This document shows, piece by piece, positions 36,612 to 49,494 of a stretch of DNA of 64,000 bases. The translations under genes and the position numbers were made by a program. Source of the DNA: Antitrichia curtipendula (lineage: Eukaryota; Streptophyta; Bryopsida; Hypnales; Leucodontaceae); NCBI GenBank assembly GCA_951230915.1, contig OX579635.1, forward strand, positions 37,634,001 through 37,698,000. Direction: 5' to 3'. Under the pieces are notes generated by a model, which was given only the letters and a program-made list of their open reading frames with translations, did no database searches and was not told the origin of the DNA. The number at the start of each line of letters is the position of its first letter. Positions within the stretch are counted from its first letter, which is position 1.

Positions 36612-38433
36612 ACATTATTTCCTGAAATATAATTTGTTCATGTTCATATTTCATATAACAATATTCATTCAATTATTTTCTCACCTTAACTTTCATCCCA
36701 CCTATTAAAGAATGTTGTAAAGTTTATAATTGTACAAATTGTTTATTTTAAAGATTAAATTTGATTAAATTTGAGAAAGGTCTACGCCTTTGAAACTCAA
36801 TTTTATGCATAGTACACTAAATATACTACAACATGCACAAATTTTGTTAAAATTTCTAATTCCTCAGATATGATGAATTGATGAATGGTATTACAATAAT
36901 AAAATTGTAAAATTAGTCTCCTTCAAAACTATTGTTATATGTTATACAAAAAAGATTGAAGAAATTGGTATAGTACAACAATATTTTAACCTACATTCAT
37001 TTTATTTTGTTACAAAATGTGTGACTATGAAAAATTAATGCCACATATATTCATAGAACAAACCAAATTTAGTTAGGGTTCTTAATCTGAATAACAATCT
37101 GCTCAAAGGCCATACAAAATAATCTTAGTGAAGTATTTGGCTAGAGATTCCTTCTTTTATGACAAATGAAATTGTTTGAATTGCTACTAAATTATAGAAT
37201 GATATTGCTTTTTGGGGGACAAATGTATTTATAGACAAATAGTTGATTTCCATCTATACTCTTTATATTTCATTCATAGTAGACATGAATAAGAATTTCT
37301 TCATTAATCTATTGAAAAATTATTTAATGCTCTCTCCCAAAATAAATGAAATTAAAAAAAGCATGACTTAGGTTCATGTTGAAGAATAATAATGACCTAT
37401 TTGGAAATTATCCTATTAGTGTAACAAGTTCCTTCAAAGGGAGACGGTCGAGTAGGGAATCTCTGTTAATAGATATTATATATAAAATCAAATTATTTTG
37501 ACTTAAATTCAATAATCCAACTTGGAATTCTATAGCCAAAAACATTACTACAATGACATTACTGCAAATCCAATTAGGCTCATAACATTAACTCTCACAT
37601 TAACATACTAATTCTAATTGATAAGCACAATTTCAAGCACCATATTTCACCACACTAAAGACATCCATTTGGAATAGAAGATTTTTTTTTTTTAATTTTA
37701 AAATTTTAAAATTGGTGGCCTAATCACCGTTTATAGATCTTAAAGTTTGCTCAACAGCTAATACACTCGTTTAGTTTTTTTCCACTAACATCTCATAGAT
37801 TTGACATTACTCACACTCCAATTTGGAATTTAAAAATTCTATCCCTCCATGACTTTTGAAATAGGTCTTCACACCTCACAGCTTACATTCACCTTGATTC
37901 TTCTTCCTATTTTCACAAACTCTTCAACTTCCAACACATTCCCAACTAGGACATACACATTTTCAACACTCAATCACACAAACACATGAAGCAATCAACT
38001 TGGAACACACAAACAATAAAAATACACGACACAATTGGCACTCCATCAGACGGTGAAGAAAAATGAGAGAGAAAGCACACCTAATAGGAACCACAAGGTA
38101 GCGGTTACCAAAAGGAGAAGGAGGACAACCTAACTGCCTACAACTACTAACTAGAAAATTAATTGACAAATGAATACAACTACACAACATTCATTCCTCC
38201 CTTATCCCATTAGATACCAATCAAAAGACTAAGCTGGACAACCAAAAAGACTCTAATTTGGATCAAAACAACTCACCTAAATGGCCCCTTGGACTAAAAC
38301 TAATCCAACAAACTGTCAAAATACTATAGAACACTCAAAAATTCAACCCAAAAATTGCAAAATTAGTAGTCCGACTAGGAGATTTACAGTCCATAAAGTG
38401 TCCATTGTAGCGATGGAAATTAATTTGGTGAGG
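36612..38433. other. AT-rich spacer, no gene recognised
   Basis: Low-complexity AT-rich sequence without frames of interest. The last ~60 bases (from about 38375) belong to a dispersed repeat that recurs in inverted orientation near 49.65-50.77 kb. Confidence 0.4.
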
Positions 38434-38437
38434 TTAA

Positions 38438-39415
38438 CCCTCATCGCCTAAGGCTTGTATGAGTTCAAAAACAACATTCTTTTTGAAGTAATATAGATCT
38501 AAATGCCACTTAGTTATAGAGACATCAACCATACAATCTTGTAGTGTATGTGTTGTAGATGTGTGAATCAAATTTGGAGTCATTTGGACACGTAGATTCC
38601 AAGATTATAATGTTTCAAGGTTGAAAAAGGAGGCTGAAATTTTCCTAGCAACACATTTAGAGGTGAAATACGATTTCTAAACCTACTCAAATGAAAAAAA
38701 ATTAAACTATAAAGGGATTCAAAACCAACATACAAACACATTGGTGAAAAAAACATCATTCAATTGACTCATTGTGTCTACCAAATGGCTTCAAAATGTC
38801 AAAAAAATAGCAAGAAAAGTTGCAATAAACACATCTAAGGTTGAACTCCTTTTCTACTAAAATAATTCTAAGTTACTCATAACCTTTTGGGATTGATATG
38901 AAATTTTAGCTACACAAATGAGACTAGTATGTGCAATCTTTCCAAAATAATTTATTGGATACTAACACTATATGGAGAAGAAAGAAGCTGCCAAAGTTCA
39001 TTGTAATCCAAAAATGTCAGGATTTTGAACTTTGAATTGCTCCCAAGCATTTAAAACAACTTGAATTGACATGAAAATTTTACCACAATAACTAGACTTC
39101 AAAGGGAACATAAACCAAATTTTTTTATTGAAAATAAACATTGGATGAAGGAGATACAAGCCCCCAAAGTTACAGCCATCCAATGCAATTTGGTGAACTC
39201 AAATTGAGTTTGTGAACTTCGATTGGGTTCCAAGAAATCTGGAAATCTTGGATTGATTTGAAAATTTTACACACAAACTTGAAAAGAGAGCACAAATTTT
39301 TCGACAAGTTTTATTGAATTTAGACATTGGATGCAAAAGTTACAATACTTTGAATTGGACTTGAAACTATGTGAAGACACTTTTGGTCCCTTAGGCAATG
39401 AAGAGTTAAACTACT
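38438..39415. mobile_element. TTAA-flanked element, subfamily 3 (copy E9)
   Basis: This 978-bp element lies between TTAA at 38434-38437 and TTAA at 39416-39419. Its ends are CCCTCATCGCCTAAGG and, reverse-complemented, CTCTTCATTGCCTAAGG, a variant of the family terminus. The uninterrupted paralogous site GGTGAGG-TTAA-ACTACTTG is present in reverse complement at about 49746-49763, which shows the TTAA duplication directly. Confidence 0.85.
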
Positions 39416-39419
39416 TGAA

Positions 39420-40710
39420 ATATTTTTCAAAATATTATTAATGAAAGACAAATGGAATTGACATCTAAGTCAAGAAGTTTTATATTTTTAGAGCTTTGTG
39501 AAGTTAATTATGAATTTTTGAAGTTAAAACGCAGTTGTCAGCAATCTACCAAGGAGAAGACCTTGTCAACACGGTACTTTATTTACCATGATAAGTTAGC
39601 ATGAGTGTAAAAAACACTAACTTGTACTATTTGAATATTGCATTTGCTCTAATACTCATGATTTGTTTTTGAAGGTATTTTAATTCCTAAATTTCCTTGC
39701 AACTAAATTGGGATATTAAAATTTTTGGTCAATTACTGCATTTTGCCTTTTGACCTTTCCTGCACAAAAATTATGCACTTTGATGCTTATTTCCAACGCA
39801 ATTCTGGATATATAATGTGTGCACACATGCATTTTAATTGATTTGGCTTCTAAAATTCAATTTTTGAAATTACTGAAGGACTAGTGAGGATTGTCACTTA
39901 ACAATTCTTTTGGCATTAGAAATCATGGCATTTCAATTAAACCTTGAGAACAATGGCAAATAATTCATCTTCTTAGCCCAATGATAATTTGTGTATTAAA
40001 ACTTCTCTCAATTTTTTTCCTCCTATTATATATTGCTTTAATACAACAATCCACCATTTTTATTATAAAAGAAGTCATTTAAAAAAATTATTGTTCAAAT
40101 TTAATGATGTTCTAAGGTGTCATACTCCTTTAGACAAAATCATAGCATTGCAAGATATAAAAGCCTTGCATAAAGTGTATTCAAGTTTTAAATTTTGGTG
40201 AGTCAATTTTCAATCTAAGCGTGCATGTCATACAAAAACAAGATTCCACGTCCTCTTATATTGGTTTGGAGCATAGGATAATTTGGGAAAGAAAACCTAA
40301 GGAATCACCTAATGGTGGTTCTTTGTGTTGGATAAGGTCAAATAGTCTATTGTTTTATGTCTAAGGTCACTTTTACGTATGAATATCAGTCACCTTTTAT
40401 TTATAAAGGAATTAAAATCCAATTTAATTAGGTAAATATAATATGGATGAATTTTTTGTCCTAATTTATGCTAATAACAGTCTATTACTCATGGATGCAA
40501 ATATTGAACATGTAGTCCCTATCTTATACTAGAATTCTAATGTCAAATTGTCCAAGGTATGTCAAATAGTCATGGCTCTTGTTCTATCGACTTAATCATA
40601 TCCACAATGCATATGGTTAATCTATATGTACACATACAATTTGTGTTTCTTAAATTATTTCTTCAACTATGTGTTATTGCCAATTGGCGAGTACCCAATT
40701 GGCAAGTACC
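39420..40710. other. AT-rich spacer, no gene recognised
   Basis: The first ~110 bases continue the dispersed repeat shared with 49.64-49.75 kb and 56.13-56.24 kb. The remainder is AT-rich, with a 16-base direct repeat of CCAATTGGCRAGTACC near 40679-40710 directly before the next foldback. Confidence 0.4.
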
Positions 40711-40878
40711 CACTAGAAGAAACCCGTGTTTTTTTTGACGTTTAAAATTTGGACGTCAAATTTTTTGGACATCAAACATAACATTAGGATGCTAGTTTTG
40801 ACATCAAAACTAGCATCCTAATGTTATGTTTGACGTCCAAATTTTAGACGTAAAAAAAAACATGGGTTTCTTCTAGTA
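40711..40878. mobile_element. CACTA-like foldback MITE
   Basis: This 168-bp near-perfect hairpin starts CACTAGAAGAAACCCGTG and ends CATGGGTTTCTTCTAGTA. It is flanked by ACC on both sides (40708-40710 and 40879-40881), giving a 3-bp target duplication as expected for CACTA elements. The arms are about 80 bases and include GACGTC-type motifs. Confidence 0.75.
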
Positions 40879-41779
40879 ACCTATTAAACTATTATAATTG
40901 CTACTTATGCAAGGATGCAAAATCACAATCAATAGTGGTCAAATAGTCTCAATGTGGTCAATTGGTCCTAGTATGCAGAGCATGCAAGATTATGATGCTG
41001 TCCTTTAATTTAGATCCGGTCAAATAGTCATATTCTTTAAGCTCCTCATCAAATAGCATGTCAATTAAACCAAGTTCCACAAATACATTTACAATTTAAC
41101 AATTGTGCTATTAGCTACTTTGTCAACTGGTCTTGCTATACTAATGCTATCTAACTCTAGCTAGCAAATGGTCAATTATCGAAATTTCAACACAAGTTTA
41201 GTACATGAGATATACAAAGATTCAATTTAACAAAAGATCTTGCTCCTTGATTTCTGCAACTACACTTGCAACAACATATGAATGTCAATTTGACCTTCAC
41301 TGTATACTGTGTATATATATATATAAATATATATATATATTCAAAAATCTTTACAAATATGTTTTCTGTCAACTAGACTCAAAATCAAAAAAGAACAACC
41401 ATTATTTGTTTTATTAACTTCCACACATTGTTTAGATGACATCACATAATATATAACTTCCAATTAACTTCAAACAACATAACAAATTGACCTTTTTTCA
41501 TTACATCCATACCATTGTATAACATCTAAGATTCTCTCTTATATTTCCTTCACAGACAATTTGACTACAATGACACACAGACACACACCCACATAGTCAA
41601 TTAGACATACTTTAATACTCTCCACTTGATCTTTTATTAATCCATTTAACACCCTAATAACACAGACATGCCAATAGACATTCATCAACAATTATCTTTA
41701 TTCAAACTAATAGACCGTAGAACACAAAAGTTCCTTCAAATCATGTGAACACTCAAAATACTTGACAAATGTGACTTAA

Positions 41780-42686
41780 CCCCTAAAGGCCCGTTTGTCC
41801 CCTCGGGGGATAATTTGGGTCCGGGTAGGTTCCTGTGACCTCAATTTGTAGAGAATCATTTTGGAAATTTTTGAGGCTGTGCGGTTCTGCGAGAGCTTTG
41901 TGGATATATAATTTTTATTTCAATTGGTGCCCAAGAGAAAAAGTTATGCCAAAAATAGAGTTTGACAGGCAGCACAAAAAAATCACAGAAAGTCAAAATA
42001 AATTTCTTAAATATTTTTTTCAAAATCTTTGTCTTTTTGTCTACATTTGAAGCTTTGATTCATTCTATTTGGACTAATAATGAAAAAATTATGGACAATC
42101 TTAGTTTTTCGGGCAATCGAAGCATCTTCTTGTAAAAATAACTTTTAGGATTCATTTTTGAATGCAATTTTTACAATTTTCAGAAAAAATTGTTAGACAA
42201 GGTTGAATTTGCTTGCTAGAACAATCTCACCGTTGGGATTATGGTATTTCAATTGTCTGAGAGCTATTAACGATTTAGTTATTCCTTCAATCTTGAACCT
42301 ACTTCTACTTAACAATTTTTTAATGAGTAAAAATTTAGTGTTTTTTTCTTGAATTTTTTTTTTAGATTCTCAACTTAAGTATTCAATATATAAACTTAGA
42401 AAATCAAAATCAACAAAACAAAAAATTTAAGTTAAATAGGTTCAAAGCCCAAAAATCTAGTCAAGCAAGGTGCAAAAAAACTTGTTTTCTTCACTTTGAA
42501 TGCAAATATCTTGCAATCTATTTGGTCAAAGTTTCTGAAATTTCTTGCACACATTCTCATACTAGTCTAGTATAAGATCCTATGGTTAGATATGCAAAAA
42601 AAACAATTTTTATAGTTTTTTGCTCTTTGCAATAGAAGTGGCAGTTTTGAGTGTTTTGATGGAAAAAAGGCCTCGGGCTTTAGGGG
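41780..42686 (+). mobile_element. TTAA-flanked element, subfamily 1 (copy E6)
   Basis: This complete 907-bp copy lies between TTAA at 41776-41779 and TTAA at 42687-42690. The start is CCCCTAAAGGCCCGTTTGTC, with subterminal CCCCTCGGGGGA, and the end is CGGGCTTTAGGGG. It contains an uninterrupted GAGCTATTAACGATTTAG stretch near 42262, the empty counterpart of the nested insertion at 35279-36200. Confidence 0.9.
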
Positions 42687-42690
42687 TTAA

Positions 42691-43612
42691 ACGGTGTCCC
42701 AACCAGTATTAATCTTACGTCAATCAAATCAAAATTATAACCAAAGAACCTTGTCATTCCCTAGCTTCCTTTTTGTAATTTTAATTATAGTCTATTTGAC
42801 TTCTAAAAGAATTTATTTCACTCATAACTATATCAATAACTCTCATGCTATCATAGCATCAACTCCACAATTTGGTTAATAGACTAATAACCAAGAATTT
42901 TGCATTACCAGTCACTAGCTTAATTCAGACTTCAAGAATTATTCACTCGTCCAATTGACTAATCAAGATTCGATACACACATCAGACTATACCAACCACT
43001 GGCTAATAGTCCCGAAGATTGAACTTGTCAATCATTGACAATTTAAAAGAATTTTAATACTTGGCCAATGGACTCATACACAACAAACAACATTTTTAAT
43101 TGACCAAGAAAACAAGCTTCATTGACAACCGGCCAATTGACATAAAATATCCAAGAAATGCCAATCATTGGCTTACTTGAGCATCACACATTTGTAGTCT
43201 ATTTGTCTTCCATTGCAGCACTCCGGCAACTCCTCCACACTGTCCTTGCGCTTCATCCGCAGTCCACTTGACAATAGCTCCTCCAACACTTTGACAATTT
43301 GACAACTAATATTTTAACAAGAACCTACTTTGCCAATCCCTAGCTACTTCTTGTCTCTCAAAGATTGTCTTTAGGTCTACTTGACTAATAATTGAAATTA
43401 TGGACAACACCACTTACTGACTACTTGACCAAAGTTCTTAATTGTGCCAATCACTAGCTGCTTCATACACACCTCAAATTGACAAAGTATACAGACTTCA
43501 CAGCACACGACTATTAAACTCGCAAAAAGAATAGATAAAAGAAACGCCAATCCCTGGCAATTACACAAATAAATGACAAAGCCAATCACTAGCAATTCAC
43601 ATACACAAGAAG
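42691..43612. repeat. Degenerate array of GCCAATCMCTGGC-like motifs
   Basis: Recurring short motifs include CCAACCACTGGCTA (~42993), GCCAATCATTGGC (~43160), GCCAATCCCTAGC (~43335), GCCAATCACTAGC (~43446), GCCAATCCCTGGC (~43551) and GCCAATCACTAGC (~43581). A further one, TCCAATCTCTGGC (~44175), lies past an inserted element. Between them recur CTACTTGAC/TCTATTTG pieces. No coding capacity. It looks like an old, highly diverged tandem array. Confidence 0.5.
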
Positions 43613-44159
43613 GGGGAAAGCATGCTACGGTCTACTTGCTTTGGCACATTCAATAAAAAAATGTAAATAAAGTTTTTAACACTTTGGATTCTTGGTGAAG
43701 AAAGCTAATAAGATTCTACAAGTGGGCCAAATTTTTATATTGTTTAATTTGTCTTTAAGTTAATTTAAAAAAAAAAATCTTATTATTTAATTCCTTCTAC
43801 AAGATATATTGTGGAATTAAACAACAAAATGAATCAAACAATATAATAAATAAAAACAAACAATTTAGGCCTACTTGTAAAATCTTGCTAGTTTCTTCTT
43901 CCAACCAATTAAAATATTAAAATATATATTTGAAGTAAGAAAATAAAATTAAAATTAAAATACATATTATAGTGAATAAAACTAGATATTGAGTACAAAT
44001 TGAAAAATGCACTTGGATCCTAGAATACATTCGTAATGTCAATCATCACAACAAATTTATGCATGTAATTCTCCTCATTTATGTACACTTAAAATAAATT
44101 AGTTCCTCAAATGTGACACCGTGACATCAAAAGTGGTAGGCCGTAGCATGCTTTCACCC
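43613..44159. mobile_element. 547-bp TIR element with 5-bp target duplication
   Basis: The left end GGGGAAAGCATGCTACGG and the right end CCGTAGCATGCTTTCACCC form imperfect inverted termini of about 25 bases. A second inner pair of inverted segments (GATTCTACAAGTGGGCC and GGCCTACTTGTAAAATC) lies around 43711 and 43869. AGAAG flanks both ends (43608-43612 and 44160-44164). It was inserted into the motif array on either side. It has no transposase frame. Confidence 0.65.
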
Positions 44160-44164
44160 AGAAG

Positions 44165-45992
44165 TAAACAAATCCAATCTCTGGCTACAAAAAGATATAG
44201 ACAAATAGACAAGATTTGTATTGAAGAAATACACAAGTACATTTGACAAAGCAAGCAATCACTGCAAATGTCTGAGAGAGAAAAAAAACAAATTCAAAGT
44301 CTAATTGTCTTTATACTTCTTGGTGTAACTAATTGGAGGTTAATTGCCTTGTCCATTTGTCTTAACTAATTGTAATTCTCTTAACCAACTGTCTACTAGT
44401 CCTTTCTACATTTGCATGTCTATTTGACCTGATTGATGCTCTAATTAGCTTAGGATTAACTTTAAACTAGTCCATTAGTCTTTTACTTCGAAAAGCTTTA
44501 AAATTAATCTAAAAAATGTTGAATTTTGTAGTTGAGATACACCTACATATACACAATGGAAAAAATTAATCTCCGTTGTTAATGTAACTTTTACATGTGA
44601 TAAAGAAGGTTGAGTTTGAATTTTTTTTGTATATATTCAATGTGAAGGTATGAAGGTGAAATGAAGATCTTGCAACTATTATAATTGTTAATGTTTTCAT
44701 CTTTTTTATCAAAAAAAATTTAACCCAAAAGTGACCATTTCTTACATTTTTAGGGACTCAAAATTGCAAAGGAATTTTACGAGTATAATTTAGAATTTTT
44801 TTTAAACTAAAAAGTGCGGACAGTATATAGGCCCTTGATAAGATCTCATCATGAGAAGATCAAGCATATAATAATTCTTTAAGCATAGGAGACTCAAAGA
44901 ATACAAAATCTCAAAAAATTTAAACTGCATTGTAAATTTTAACCACATTGGATTATTATTCTCAACAACTTGCTTAAAACTACCATGGCGCTCAAGGAGT
45001 TTTGGAAGATAGTGCAACTCTTTCTTGTAATGACGTTAATTAACTCTCCCAAGACCAAGATTTCATTAAGGGACTAATAAAAGTCTAGGCAAGTTCCTAT
45101 TACGTCAATTTTTGGCATGTTTTCTTAAAAAAATTTAAATTAAAGATATTAGACTTTTATTTTTTGTTTTAATTAGTGTTTGAGAGCAGTAATTATGCTA
45201 CCATAAACATAGACCTAAACTCAATATCCACTAGCAATCCAACATTTGAAGCCATAAAGAAACACAAAAATTCAAAATAAAAATGTGAATTTGTTTTCCA
45301 CGTAAAATATGTTTATTTGGATAGAAGGATTTGATTTATTTCATTTTGATTAATGCCCAAATTAATGTTGTCAAACTTACCAAGAGATTTTTGTTTTAAC
45401 AACAATCCAAACATCGTCATGAAAAAATATTGTATAGGTTTTGTTTTTTAACTCAATTTTCATCCTTTTAATAACAAGTTTAGTATTAGAATTGAATGAT
45501 TGACCGGCATGTTTTGAGTCCATTTTAGTCCTATCAAGAATTTAGTGTTTTCTTTCATCTTTGTACATATTTGAATTTGAATTCTTTTTAAAGATTGAAT
45601 TTGGATTTGATTTTTTGAGCTTTCTTTCATTGACTTTCAACTCAATTCTCTGACATACTAAATTTTAAATTCAAAATTTATAGAAAAAAAATATTAAGTT
45701 AAGAGGGTTTAAAGTCTTATAACTTTCTTAAGTAAGATGTAAAAAATGGCATTCCCTTCCTCCTCTACTTAATCCTTAAACATCTTGATCCTTTTTCAAA
45801 TTTTGGCACATTTTTGCTTATATTTTTATACATAAACATGATTTACTACAATTTCCTGAAATTGGTCATTAAAATAGGTCCTCTTTTCAACATTCAAGTA
45901 TTACATTGGATGAATGAGAAGTTGGTTGGACAAAACAATACCTGTGAGCCCCCTGTTCATTGTCCAAAGTATGGATGTCGAAGTGTTTAGGG
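44165..45992. other. AT-rich spacer, no gene recognised
   Basis: Very AT-rich, with only fragments resembling the transposon family, such as element-interior-like text near 45.1-45.5 kb. No open frame of interest. Confidence 0.4.
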
Positions 45993-45996
45993 TTAA

Positions 45997-46819
45997 TCCC
46001 TAAAGATCTATACATCTCCAAAGTGGATGTATTATGGCCAACCTTAATTGTTAATTTCAAAATAATCCTTTTGGATATTTTATATAAACTAGTTTTCTTT
46101 CTACTCCATTTTAATTTTTTTTTAAATCTAATAATTGAAAGAATTATTGCAAATGCAAGCTATCAATGCTCGAGTCTCAAATTACACAATATTTGTGTAT
46201 TTCATTTGAATTTTCTTCTTTCTAAATGGTTTTAATTTTAAAACCACAAGATAATGTTTATCAATTTAATTTTCTTTTATATTACAAAATTAAAATACTT
46301 TTAACATGTAATATAATTCATTTAATTTTGTTTTCATTTTTTACTTTAGAAAATCACAATAGTTTCATTTTTCCATCAATAATTCTGAAAAATCAACATC
46401 AATAGAAAATTTATTCTTGCACACGTACAAAATATAAAACATTTGTATAGAAATTATATACAAGGATAAATTTAGTTTGATAGTGGCATTTGATTTGTAA
46501 GTCACTGACAAGGAAGTTTTGTGCATAAAATATAAAAGAATTAATTGATAAATCTTTACACCAATCTCCTATGCTCTTGAAAAAAATCAATTAATTATTG
46601 AATTGTTTGTGCTATATTTAATATTTGATTTGATTTTTTGCTACAAAATAATTAACAATCATAACTTTGCATGAAACAAATTGATTTTTTTAAATTGTGA
46701 TAGACAATTTAAAATATTACATACTAAAAATAGACAATTGATATTCAAATAAAATTTAAAAGGATAAATTTAGCTCAAACATGATTGACTATTTCACAAT
46801 GGATTTGGTCCTTTAGGGG
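45997..46819. mobile_element. TTAA-flanked element, shorter variant (copy E10)
   Basis: This 823-bp element between TTAA at 45993-45996 and TTAA at 46820-46823 begins TCCCTAAAGATC and ends TTGGTCCTTTAGGGG. Its interior is a poor match to subfamilies 1-3, so it may represent a fourth subfamily or a heavily diverged copy. Confidence 0.65.
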
Positions 46820-46823
46820 TTAA

Positions 46824-47778
46824 CTGCCAATATTTTGCAATTTGAATAGGTACATTTTTTGAAATTTCTTCTATTCACATTCATATTAGTCTAGTGTTAG
46901 ACTATATGGTTGGATAACCAAGAAAAAGTTGCTCTTTGCACTAAAACAAATGTTTGGAGTGGTTTTGAGTGAAACATAGTCCAGGTAATATTTATAAATT
47001 TTCACCATCATGTAGATTGCAAGAGATTAGCATTTGAAGTGACAAAAATCTTTTGGGGGGCTTGCAAAAAATTCGGGCAGATGCACTTCACCAAGTCACA
47101 TTTGTATGAAAAAATGTACAAAATGATGCTCCTTCTCTAGATTCATTCTTCAAGGCAAGTTGACTACATACTTGAAAATTTTCAGATCATTTGGAATTAT
47201 ACAACATATAGGAAAAAAATAATAAGTAGAAAGAAGTAGAGAATGATTCAAAATACTAAATTGATAAGAATTTAGTTATAGACTTGAAAAATGCCAATCC
47301 CAATGGTTGTAATGTTATAATGAACAATCTACATACTATAATTTTATTTTTTTCAAAAGACATTGAGAATTGAGTTAAAGAAAGGACTTTAAAGTCGATT
47401 TTGGAGTAGAGATTCTATAACTACCCACAAACTAAAACTTCTCATAACTTTCATCTCATTAATCAAAATTTAATGATTCAAAGCCTTCCACGTATATATA
47501 AATCTAAAAAAATAATTAAAAAAAACAATTTCTTAAAAGAATGATTCTTAAAGAATTTTTTTGAGCTACCCATGTTGCCGTAGTTCAAAGAAAATTACAT
47601 ATCATACAATAAATTTTTTATCCTCGTAGTAAAAAATTATGAAACTTATTGTGCCTTAAAGCTACTCTTCAAGCATATGTTGTGTAAAAGTTTCAAAGAA
47701 AAAAAACTAAACTTCCATTGGTAGTGAGCTGCCCCAAATTGCTATGTTTTCAAAAAACGCAATTTGATCCTTTAGGAG
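46824..47778. mobile_element. TTAA-flanked element, subfamily 2, rearranged left part (copy E11)
   Basis: From about 46983 the body matches subfamily 2 copies (GATTGCAAGA, CAGATGCACTTCACCAAG, AAGTAGAAAGAAGTAGAG, AACTACCCACAAACTAAAA). It ends GATCCTTTAGGAG before TTAA at 47779-47782. The first ~160 bases are a scrambled piece containing GCTCTTTGCAC. No intact left terminus is visible. Confidence 0.6.
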
Positions 47779-47782
47779 TTAA

Positions 47783-48094
47783 AATGAACAACCTTCAAAC
47801 ATGAGAGCCTAGGGTCACTTTTAAATACACCTATTTTCAACACTTTGAAAATTCGTAGTTTATTCGTATACGGAATCCAAAAAACACATTATGAGTGTGG
47901 ACTTCCATATGCTCGAATTGGCCAAACATTTTACAAGCTAAGAGAAAAAATATTTTCTGGAACTCCACATGAAGTGTGCAATGTTTGCAAGGGGGGGAGG
48001 GGAGGAAGCATAATAGTTTGTCAGCAAGATTAAAGGAAGAAAAGTCCATGAAAAGTAATTAAGATTAAAGTTTTTGACTTCCAAAAAAATAATC
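47783..48094. other. Spacer, no gene recognised
   Basis: Short open frames on both strands lack features of a real gene. A G-rich run (GGGGGGGAGGGGAGG) lies near 47992. Confidence 0.4.
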
Positions 48095-48098
48095 TTAA

Positions 48099-48175
48099 CC
48101 CCTAAAGGACCAAGTGTCCATTCAACGTTCGCAAATTTGACTATACGTACAGTCATGTTCTCTGTCCTTTAGGGG
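48099..48175. mobile_element. 77-bp miniature TTAA-flanked element (copy E12)
   Basis: TTAA at 48095-48098, then CCCCTAAAGGAC, a 53-bp unrelated centre, then GTCCTTTAGGGG and TTAA at 48176-48179. It keeps perfect 12-bp inverted ends with almost nothing between them. It is the clearest single statement of the family's terminus and target site. Confidence 0.85.
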
Positions 48176-48307
48176 TTAACATAATACTTTAAACTTTTGG
48201 ATTTCTTCTAGTTTGACAATAAAGCAAGGTTAGCTAGTACTCGTAAAATGTAGTTTCTCCCTATTCACATGGAAGTGTAAGCATCATGAAAGTCATTGAA
48301 AGCGATT

Positions 48308-48425
48308 CCGATTTTAGAAAACTTTGATTCTTGTTTCCCAATTTTGACTTTAAAAAACTTTGAATCTTCTTTCCCAATTCCGATTTAAAAAAACTTTGAA
48401 TCTTGTTTCCCAATTCCGACTCCAA
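48308..48425. repeat. 36-bp tandem repeat, about 3.3 units
   Basis: Units start at about 48308, 48344, 48380 and 48416. Each has the pattern CCGATTTTA then AAAACTTTGAATCTT then GTTTCCCAATT. Confidence 0.8.
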
Positions 48426-49490
48426 GAGGAGAATCTAGAATTCCCTTTTCACTACCAACACGACCCCACAATTGAGCTTGAGCTTCTCCTAGCCGAACCA
48501 CGTAGTTACGCTCGAACCGCTCAAACCCTTCTTCGGACACTGATTTCGGTCGTGTTACCAAATCTGCAATCAACCAGCAAATTTGGTTGATTTTCCGATA
48601 CCGATTGATTGAGCATTCAAAGACGAGAACGATCTAGAACGCCCGATTGAACAAATCGGGACTTCCATCCTGAAATTCCGAGGACGGACTTCACTACAGT
48701 TTCAAAAAGAACGCAGGATGTTTCTCCTGCTCCTCAAATTTTGACAATAGCTAGCATGATTCCTCTCACCTCGGAAGGAGATTACGGAGGTTCGGTTCGT
48801 TCAATTGATACGGCCGCGCGCGATTTGTCTGGATTTGTTTGCCAATTTGGCACTTCAATTCGACACACCTGAACTGAGAAAAGGCTTCAGTTTCTCCCGA
48901 GTAAGAGTGCCTGCGCGGACTTGTTCAAGTCAATCGATCCCAGTTAATTGCACCTGAATTCGGGAATCTTCTTCAAGACAGTTCAGCAGTCCCTCAATTG
49001 ACTTCAGTTGGGGAACTGGGGATGGAATTAATATGGCAATATGCTGTTTTTTTAAGTTGGTGGATGGACAGCCTCAATTGACTGCCTGACAGACCGACAT
49101 TCAGTTCCCGTCCGTCCATAAAATACCGACTTGGGCGGGCGAAATTCGGTCAGGCCGACGGGGAGCAGCAGCAGCATAAACCGACCGCGGACCCGCCTGC
49201 CAAACAGTTCCGTTTCCACCTACATCCAAAAAAGTTCACAGAAAAAGCATCATGTCTATTCAGTCCATAGAAGGGAGGATACGACACGTGCTGGCTGTGG
49301 GGCGGAAGTGGGGCGGTGTGGGGCTGGGGATGTGGGGCGGATGAAGTGCGGATGAATGAAAATTATAAAGTTTTTTTGGGGGGAAATGGCTGACTTGGCA
49401 TGACATGTCGGACTGGGAGTCCGATGGCAATTACAACGTGCAGTGAGTGGCTCTCAAAAGTTTTCGGGTACACTTACGTGAAAAAATTGT
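48426..49490. other. GC-richer island without recognised gene
   Basis: Composition is close to that of the gene-bearing parts of the window, with several CpG dinucleotides, unlike the surrounding AT-rich DNA. Frames such as 49131-49355 have no recognisable domain. It could be a remnant of an older gene or unique sequence between transposons. Confidence 0.35.
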
Positions 49491-49494
49491 TAGG

